From Sympetrum striolatum (Eukaryota > Arthropoda > Insecta > Odonata > Libellulidae), in contig OX388341.1 of assembly GCA_947579665.1 (NCBI GenBank), positions 6,500,752 through 6,564,751 on the forward strand: DNA of 64,000 bases, read 5' to 3'. Under the pieces are notes generated by a model. It was given only the letters and a program-made list of their open reading frames with translations. It was not told the origin of the DNA and ran no database searches. Positions 56,707 through 64,000 of the stretch are shown here, in pieces; the stretch's first letter is position 1, and each line of letters begins with the position of its first letter. A program made the position numbers and the translations under genes.

Positions 56707-57250
56707 TGGCCGATTTACTTTTTCCTTTACTAATATTTTGTCACTTTTTACCTCCATGGGAGAGGAAGTTTTAAGACTGTATTCGTGCAAAAGTGTTAAA
56801 GTGCATTAGGTTTCCTCTACTTTGTTTTCGTGTGTTATTTTCTGTGAAGTGATTATCTTAGTGTTCCCGTAGTGTAGATTCCACTCAGTGCAATTTTATC
56901 CGTAATTATAGTAACGCTCTTTTCTAAGTGAAGTGAAAGTGAAGTGAAGTGCTTAGTGCAATCTATCCTTATCGCATTTCTCATTTCCCCAACGTGCTAT
57001 TTACCAGATATTGAATATTTCCTCTGTGCTAACTTAACCAAGTTCTCGCCATCAGTACAAGACAGGGTGTGATTAATTTCTAGGAACTTATGTCAGTGTC
57101 CTTACTTTAATTTTGCAATGCCTTTCCCTATTTTTTCATGTACCCCTTACGTAATTTTCCTAAACTTTTTCCTATTACTCTCCCACTAAAGGAATCTCTA
57201 TTTCCGTTCGTAATTCTTGCCCTCTACAAGCTCACAGCCATATATCTTCA

Positions 57251-57916
57251 ATGGATAATATTAGCCCGTTACTTTACAGCCGTACTTCCTCTTTTAAGTC
57301 TCCGACCGACCCTTACAAGGCGTCACGAATTCCCTCCTTTCTTTCTCCCTCTAAGTTAGACCCTAATTTCTTAACATCCGTCCCTCTCAGCTCCGGAGGT
57401 CATGTCCTAAATCCAGAAGCAAAGATTTTCGAGCCCTTAGACAATAACAGAGATTCAATGCGTCATACCCTTGACACTTTACACTCATCATCGTCTGGCA
57501 TTGCTATCTCTCACAATAGTTTATCCCATTCCATCCCTTCAACGAAGGAAATTTTAAAGAAAAAGTTTCTACCTTTCCCGAGCACCTTCAAAATTATCTA
57601 CCTTAATTCGCAAAGCCTAATTCCGCATCTCAACGAGCTTCGTTCAATCATACCAGAATCAGGAGTGCATGCGATTGCCGTTAGTGAAACATGGCTTCAT
57701 ACAAACATTCAATCTTCTACAGTAAATATTCAAGGATATAGTTTATATCGTAACGACCGTGTTGGTAAGAGAGGAGGCGGGGTGGCAATTTTTGCAAGAA
57801 ATGATCTACGTTGTAAAATAATTTCTCATAGCAATCCGAAATTTTGTAGGAGACCAGAATTTTTATTTCTAGAAGTAGTTAACGAGCACAAAAAAATTCT
57901 TCTGAAAAGCGTATAA
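57251..57916 (+). pseudogene. LINE ORF2 start: endonuclease N-terminal half
   Basis: After about 110 codons of low-complexity Ser/Pro-rich sequence comes FKIIYLNSQSLIPHLNELRS, IAVSETWLHTNIQSS, RVGKRGGGVAIFARND and RPEFLFLEVVNEHKKIL, the first half of an apurinic-type endonuclease. It breaks off at the edge of the insertion near 57916, before the GDFN-like motif. Confidence 0.8.
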
Positions 57917-57917
57917 T

Positions 57918-58972
57918 GGGTCAGCATTTGGGACTATCGACGAGCAGCTTGTGTCCTTCCGTGGACGGTGTCCTTTCAGAGTCTATATGCCAAACAAACC
58001 CAAAAAGTATGGAATAAAAATTTGGACACTGTGCGATGCAGAAAATTTTTATTGTTGTAATTATGATGTTTACCTTGGAAAGGTTGGCAACGTGGTGGAA
58101 AAGCAACAGTCACAGCGAGTAGTGAAGCAACTGTGCGAGTTTTGGTATGGAAGTGGCCGTAACGTCACCACTGACAATTTCTTTACGAACTTATCTCTAG
58201 CAGAAGAACTTTTGGAAAAGAAAATAACAATGGTTGGAACTGTTAGAAAGAATAGGAAAGGCTTGCCCACATCGTTGACTTCAACTTGTGGCAGAGAAGT
58301 GAATTCGTCTATTTTTTATTTACCAAAGACCTCACCCTGGTTTCATATACGCCGAAACCAAAGAAGTGTGTCATACTTTTGTCGTCAATGCATCATGAGC
58401 ATGATATTTCAGGAGAGGAAACTAGCTTCAAGCCATCAATAAATTTATTCTACAATACTAACAAGATTGGTGTTTATATGTTAGATAAGCTCGTTCGTGA
58501 GTATTCCTGTGCCAGAGCAGTAAGAAGATGGCCTTTACGACTTTATTTTAACTTCCTTGACGTAGCAGGGTACAATGCCTTTGTTATTTGGACGAAAAAT
58601 AATAATTTTTCCGATGCAAGTTTGCGTAAGTCCAGAAAATTATATTTGGAAACCTTAGGAATGGCACTGATCAAAGAAAACATCGATAGACGTGCCAGGT
58701 GTATTGAAGAAACCAGAGGGAAAAATTACCAGAAAACTATTATTCGGAGTATTGAGTTAACAGGTAGGAAAGTTTCTATGGTAAAACAGGTACCTGAAGA
58801 AACTACAGGTGAAAAAAAGAAGAGAGGTAGATGCATCTTCTGCCCTGGTGGAGACAATAAATACACTTCAAAATGTGACAAATGCAGCTGTTTTGTATGC
58901 AAAACACACGCCATGAAAGAAACAAGAATAATGTGTATTAATTGCAATTCTAACTCGAGTGAATCAAACTAA
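57918..58972 (+). pseudogene. piggyBac element 2 transposase, N-terminus missing, frameshifted
   Basis: Starts within the catalytic core at GTIDEQLVSFRGRCPFRVYM, so the first Asp is there. NVTTDNFFTNLSLAEELL keeps the second Asp. A frameshift near 58300 moves the reading to SYTPKPKKCVILLSSMH. At the third site GVYMLDKL has Tyr where GVD is usual, leaving only the later Asp. The C-terminus is a Cys-rich domain (CIFCPGGDNKYTSKCDKCSC ... CINC). Roughly the first 200 residues are absent. Not functional. Confidence 0.9.
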
Positions 58973-59282
58973 CCTAAAGTTAACATTAATCAAAGTGACA
59001 GGATTTCATTTTCAAAAATGTTTTTTTGTTTTATTCAAATATTATCCTTGAAAAAAAATATTTCATTTTTTATTTCAATGTAAAATAAGGTATTTCGTTT
59101 TTGGAAAATAAACAATTTTTACGATATATTTTGTATAAATTACTATCCTTATTAAAGATTCATTTATTTCTTACTTGGGTAGAAAATATTGTTAGTAGAA
59201 ATCAATTTTATAAGTCCGGGTCCTTCGGGACCCAGGTCCGTACTTGGCGTCAAGCCAGTGAGGTCCGGACTCGGAGTGTTAA

Positions 59283-60445
59283 TATACGTCTTTTGGGAAT
59301 TGGTTTTCAAGGACTGAATTTGTTTTGCGGCCTAATACGGGATGAGAGTCGGATCATCCGTTCGGAGGGGCGCATGAGCGATCTCGCTAAAAGGGCCAGG
59401 ATCTATCGGAGAGAGTGCAATTCTGCTAAACACGAGTTCGCAGAGATCGAGGAAGGTGTGTAGTACGCGTTTTTCTCAAAACTACGTTTTTCAAACTGGT
59501 TCGCACGATTCCTAGAAAACTAATACACGGATTTAGATGCGGTTTCTTTTTAAATGCGTGGTAATATTTTTCGCTATCGTTTGACGGCGATTTATCCCCC
59601 TATTATTAATAACAAATGTTTGACGAATTTTTTTAAGACGAAAAAAGGGAAAAAATGATTTGTTTCTTCTCCCACCATTTTGAAAAAATTTATCGTAATT
59701 AAAAACGTCCCCGTCAAACGATAATCACAACGTTGTTTATTGATAAAAAAATTTTATGCTCGTTTCAGACCGTATTTGCGCTAACGTGCGAACCATCGGC
59801 CAACTTTTTTGGAAGGACTAACTCTGCAAGGGTGCAGTGGCCAAACAACGAAAGTTTTTTCACCAAATTTACCTTTTATTTGTAATTCAAAGATCAATAA
59901 AACTTTAGATAAAAACCGCATCGAAAAATATTTCATTCCTTCCTCACAGTAAAATTCTAAAAAAACGCTTTGAAAAACGGCCGTTACATGAGAACACTCC
60001 CTTAACTCTTCTGGAGCCTTATCATTAGCCATTTTATGCGAAAAACTAGAAATAGAATTCCTAAAAAGGTTTGTTTAAAGTGTCTCTCAATTTTCTACTG
60101 ATAAGACAGTAGCCTCTTGTCACTTTATATTTCCTTTTAATTCTTCTGTTGGAATAGATCGGAGAAAATGCCATGCAACAACGAAATGTCCTTAGGGAAA
60201 TTTCGCCCATTCTTCTTCGGATAAATTTGACCTTTTGTCCTGAACTATTGAATAATGTAAAATACTCGAGGTAATACGCCACTGGCTCTTTTTCCTCGGA
60301 TTAAATATTCCACGAGCACCCAAGATTTTTCCTAGGCGTTCAGCATAAACGACTCCGAGAAATATTTTGTGCATTCAGCCGCAGGATTCTTTCCCGCACG
60401 CAGGGACCGCACGCAACACTCCGCTTAATATATTTCCACATTTTT
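59283..60445. other. Unassigned spacer, weak inverted repeat
   Basis: The flank of piggyBac element 2; it is not satellite. ATCGTTTGACGG near 59577 recurs inverted near 59715, and GTTTTTCAAA words mirror between 59487 and 59970, so 59465-60005 may be an old inverted-repeat element. No gene recognised. Confidence 0.35.
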
Positions 60446-61050
60446 ACTTTCTCCCTATACGTAATATAGAGAAAGTATTGTATTCACAAAAAATTCAAAC
60501 TCCAGATCTCGACGGAATTAGATGTTTTGGGGCCCATAGAGTTCGTTTTCGCTATTTCCCCAAACATGTCTGTCTGTGTGTCTGTGGTAAAAACGTTTGT
60601 GGGCGCTCTATCTTAAAAAGCAATTATCCGATCATTTTCAAAATTCATATTTAGTATTTTCCCAACAATACCAAGTGTTGATTAGTTTTTGATGAATATC
60701 GCTTAACCGGAAGTTTCGGTTTATCCGGAACAAAATTTTGTTTCTTAAATATCTCTTGTTAGAATGCAATGTAGGTATGTACTATTATTTACAAAAGTTA
60801 TAGATAATGTACTCTTTTACATCATTTGGTTGAAACATCTTTTCGTAACACTGATTGTTTAGGAGTTATTCTTGAATAATGGTTAACCGGAAGTTGTTGT
60901 TTATCCAGAAATGGAAGTTTTTCATACATATCTCTGTCAGAATGTAATGTAGGTATATACAATTACATACAAAAGTTACAGATAATGCACTTTATTACAA
61001 CTTTTTACATGTTTTTGGTGTAACCTGTATGAGTTTATTAAGTTATTATT
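60446..61050 (+). mobile_element. TE-A copy 3, left part
   Basis: Starts with the hairpin ACTTTCTCCCTATACGTAAT then ATAGAGAAAGT and follows copy 1 (TTTTGGGGCCCATAGAG, GTGGGCGCTCT, TTAACCGGAAGTT, GATTGTTTAGGAGTTATTC). Similarity fades near 61050. Confidence 0.7.
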
Positions 61051-62740
61051 ATTATTGTCGAGAAGTAGAAGATTTAGAGATGTCCTTCAATATTTTTGAA
61101 TTTAAACGACTTTATCTCTTTCAAAAGACATTCAGGGGGAAGAAATAGTGTGCATAGATCCGAAAGAAGTTCCACGATAAATTTTATTAGGAACTAATCT
61201 AGGAATGACTGAAATGGCCCTTTTAAATTTTCATCTCTTAATAATCGATCGTAAAACACAAATCCAAACTGTTTGGGATATGGCTGAGAGCTTTTCCGTG
61301 GGGTACCGACCTTCAATACTATTCTGTTCAACCTTGGGAGAGATAGCACGTTGCCTTCCAAAGCCCTTAGCCCCCAACCTTACAACCGAAGTAATTGCAA
61401 AGAATTTCAGTGAGCGACGGTTTGTCATAGCGAAAGGATGTCGTAGTTAACCGATTTTTCACTCTCTGAGGCGAACGATTCAACGTGAATTTGGAAATTT
61501 AAGCATTTATTGCTCTCTATTTAACATAATTTTTAGTATTGTCGAAAATAAGTAAACAGAGTCATGTAAAAGAAACCAAGACATGTCAAGATGCAGATGA
61601 AATTTAAAAGAGTTTAATTACGTTCATTCGTGAATCGGATGAGGAAAAACGATTTCCTCACTGAATTAGGATTCCGAAATTACAGTTAGAGCATCCAGTT
61701 AATTTCGCACCGGATCCAATGCGACAGCTCATGCATTTGTCATTAATCATCGATTTTTGGACTTCAAAACCTTCGCCCTCTGGAAGAAGATATTGCGCAA
61801 ACTTCGTGTCGAACCCGCGACTTCGTTTCTTCTGTGATCTACTCGATGTGGCAACACTGCAGAACAACGAGCATGACTCAAGGGACTTCGAGGTTTATTA
61901 TTCTTTGGAAAAGTGAGTACAACTCAATTTCTTCTCCAAATAATTACGAACGAGTTACCTAACACTTGTTCGGTAGACGAAGTTTGCTACAGCGAGAACC
62001 CAATTCAAGATTAGATAACGCGTTGTGTAGCGTCGGAATTGTTTACCTTTGTGTGGTCAGTTATCGATGCTGTTATAACGATTAAGACAAAGGGCTCGCG
62101 GATGTTTTACGCCTTGGCATGACTCAAGCTGTATTTTTTATCGATAATACCCTCAGTTTGAGTTAGCCAAAATACGCTTTCTTCGCTCGCTCGAAATCAC
62201 GAATGTTTTCATAACAGCTTGTTCAATGACTGATAAAATTTCAATATGCATCGGTTGCAGCAACCGTACCGAAAAATATAACGCTAATTACTTTTCTAAT
62301 TACAATAGCATAAATTGTGTTTTCTAATCGTACATTCATGACTACAGATATGATGTTTTTGTCTGTCCAATTCTTCCATTGTCACAAACTTTGTCTATAT
62401 CTATGCCTTTTTAAAGACCTTTCCAGCTGCCTTTTGGCAGGTTGAAAGTGGTTCAAGCACCTTGGCTCTAATTTCCTAATTGATTGCTTTTGCGTATCGT
62501 ACGCGTAAAAGTATTAATTCTTGAAACGATTCGTTCTAGCATCTATTTCCTTAATCTTGTATAACATGGGGGGTCGCATTATATAGGTTGCATCATCTGA
62601 GAACGTATTTAATTTCTCTGAATATGTTTATTAAATTCATGCTTTCTATTAATATTCTGTCTTCTTAAAAATCCCATTCCATCCCGGACCCTGACTCAGT
62701 TTATTAGTATTACATTAGTAACTATCACTTCTTTATCGTA
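61051..62740. other. Spacer, no confident gene
   Basis: A 69-codon minus frame at 61658-61867 contains a Cys-rich stretch (NDKCMSCRI ... TGCSNC), but length and spacing do not let me assign a family. Nothing else recognised. Confidence 0.3.
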
Positions 62741-63396
62741 GCGTGCCCAATATCACGATTTTCACCATAAAGATACACTGCGGGATTTTCGAAAATGTTT
62801 TCGAGGCACTTCCCGGAAAAGTAGAGAGCTGAAATTCGAGGGATAGCAGGAAGCCTTGCTTATTCAACGGAAACAACGAAGATATCTTCGAAGATAATCC
62901 TTGGTCCGGCGCTAGGTCAGGGCAAATATCCTCTCATTTAAAATGCATTGCGACGATTTTTAAGATTTTTTAAAAATCACTTCCCGATATAATAAGAACT
63001 TGAAAATCGGCATGTAGATAGAGATCATGAATATATTCTATGCACGCTTTTTACATACTTGCTGATAGTCCTTGGTTCGATCTCAGTGAGACATTTATGA
63101 CCTATGCATTTCAGATTTGGATATGAAGTCTTATTTCGGGACCTCCTCGGTATGATATGGACTTCAAACTTTGCATTAATTCAGATCAGGTCCTACCAAA
63201 ATATAAGTTTGATTTGAATCTGCCAATACGTCCTAGGTTCGACACCAGGCGTCTCTAAAATATTAAATTGTTTCGATTTTTCAGATTTTTTTCGACCCCT
63301 CCTCAATAACATTGGAACTAAAAAGTTGGCATGTGAATAAAGATCATAGATACATTTAATATGCTTGAAGAATGCAAGGAAATTTTACTCGTATAA
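62741..63396 (+). mobile_element. BBA copy 3, partial and diverged
   Basis: Contains the first modules of the BBA order with weaker cores (GGTCCGGCGCT near 62912, GGTTCGATCTC near 63076, GGTTCGACACC near 63238) and the terminal words GCAAGGAAATTTTACTCGTA at 63373-63395. Later modules are missing. More diverged than the other copies, hence older. Confidence 0.65.
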
Positions 63397-64000
63397 GGTG
63401 ATATTATTTATAAAAATATATAGTTCGATTTCAATTTTTAAAGTTCACTTAAGTTTTTATTTTATTCCCTTTATATTTTTAATAGCAATTTTTCCTATGT
63501 ATTCAAACGAGAGTTGAATTCCTGACTCACCTTAGTCGTTTGGGAAAAATTCTTAAAAACCGCCACGATGTATTTCAAACGGAGGTTTGCACCCACCTGG
63601 CGTCGAACACACGCACTTTTGGTGACATTTCTATGATTATTAATAAGGAAGAGTACATCCTCTGGGGTCTTTGTGATTTTGAACCATTAATCCCACCGGA
63701 AAGTTCATTCAAAATCTCTTTAAATAAAGTGGTCTTTATTTTGTCCCTGCTACTTGTGCGTCATTGTTTGCATATGTTGAAATCCAAGCAAATTGCCCTC
63801 TTTTCAAAATTATTGAGTCCCTACTGTCAATTCGGTATTCAACTTCGGTATACAACTCGTGTATTCAAATCAGAAAACGCTTGAGCTCGGATTCAACAAT
63901 CGCCTTGGTCGTCAGGGGGTATGGTTTGTTTACTAGGAAGACATTTTACATAAATTTCGTTTATTTTGCCATTGTTCCCGTAATTAAGACACTAGTACGA
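63397..64000. other. Flank with one inverted BBA-like module
   Basis: CACCTGGCGTCGAACACACG at about 63594 is an inverted diverged B-box-like core with a following GAAACTT-poor module. The 114-codon frame at 63540-63884 runs through it and is unlikely to be coding. Confidence 0.3.

Larger units (their letters stand above)
53855..57916 (-). mobile_element. CR1/Jockey-like LINE with 5' inversion (twin-priming structure)
   Basis: The 3' half (RT and tail) is on the minus strand with its (TAA)n tail at 53855-53872. The 5' half (leader, ORF1, start of ORF2) is on the plus strand from about 55879 to 57916. The two meet at about 55878, where the RT frame (KTLEKLAHRQITEYL) abuts the leader. The middle of ORF2 is missing. 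This is the arrangement made when two primers are extended on one LINE RNA. Confidence 0.85.
53517..59278 (+). mobile_element. piggyBac element 2, decayed, split by a LINE
   Basis: The left tip CACTCGGAGTACGGACCTCG with hairpin CTCGGGTCTCCAGAGACCCGAG (spanning 53532-53556) mirrors the right tip at 59278 (reverse complement CACTCCGAGTCCGGACCTC). TTAA follows on the right (59279-59282); the left duplicate is changed to TTTA (53513-53516). An inner hairpin copy occurs at about 53700-53740 (GGGTCTTTGGGGACCC). The broken transposase lies at 57918-58972 and the LINE occupies 53855-57916. Confidence 0.85.

Noticed and set aside
61658..61867. i-type lysozyme (destabilase) exon on the minus strand
   Set aside because: A few Cys positions look similar, but spacing and the early stop do not support it.

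Overview
This is a eukaryotic, intron-bearing, AT-rich window, almost certainly from an insect. The best evidence for that is a nuclear copy of mitochondrial DNA whose ND5/tRNA-His/ND4 order and use of TGA for Trp and ATA for Met are insect-like. The rest of the window fits: piggyBac, pogo/Tigger, Penelope and CR1/Jockey-type elements, and short host exons in long introns. No bacterial genes, operons or CRISPR arrays are present. Host coding content is very small; most of the 64 kb is mobile and tandem-repeat DNA nested in itself.

Layout. 1-3 kb: plus-strand exons of a gene resembling Munc13-4/BAP3 (regulated exocytosis), with a Tc1/mariner-type MITE in an intron and a LINE RT scrap. 3.1-4.1 kb: a decayed Tigger transposase. 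4.2-12.35 kb: a very large inverted-repeat element with no recognisable transposase, whose arms carry their own short tandem arrays and whose middle holds a second element (7.35-8.88 kb) with GGCGCC-rich ends and DUF4806-like exon remnants. 13.9-17.7 kb: an intact-looking pogo-family transposon with about 376-bp terminal inverted repeats, each holding a tRNA-like RNA polymerase III unit; it interrupts an older piggyBac relic. About 17.9 kb: a syntaxin-7-like host exon on the minus strand. 20.15-20.95 kb: a 125-bp satellite. 21.9-24 kb and 29.8-33.7 kb: two copies of a non-coding family (here TE-A), each loaded with a second non-coding element (here BBA) built from six modules of about 160 bp, every one carrying a tRNA B-box-like GGTTCGATNCC core. 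The 29.8-33.7 kb copy holds three BBA units, two in tandem and one tail-to-tail. 25.4-26.3 kb: the mitochondrial insertion. 27.4-28.5 kb: a 5'-truncated Penelope element with a GIY-YIG domain, a hammerhead-like core and a 13-bp target duplication. 29.2-29.8 kb: a gypsy-type gag relic.

34.2-38.4 kb: a broken CR1/Jockey-like LINE whose ORF1 has a PHD finger. 41.8-48.0 kb: a 6.15-kb piggyBac element with inverted repeats over 1 kb and a two-exon transposase that has a premature stop and an Asp-to-Asn change at a catalytic position. 48.0-53.5 kb: a satellite of about 165-bp monomers in a higher-order repeat of about 1,977 bp. 53.5-59.3 kb: a second, decayed piggyBac element split by a LINE whose 5' half is inverted (twin-priming structure). 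60.4-63.9 kb: further TE-A and BBA fragments.

The most unusual features are the BBA elements, the Pol III-like units inside the pogo-element TIRs, the 8.1-kb inverted-repeat element, and the satellite array bounded on both sides by piggyBac elements whose outer flanks are not satellite.
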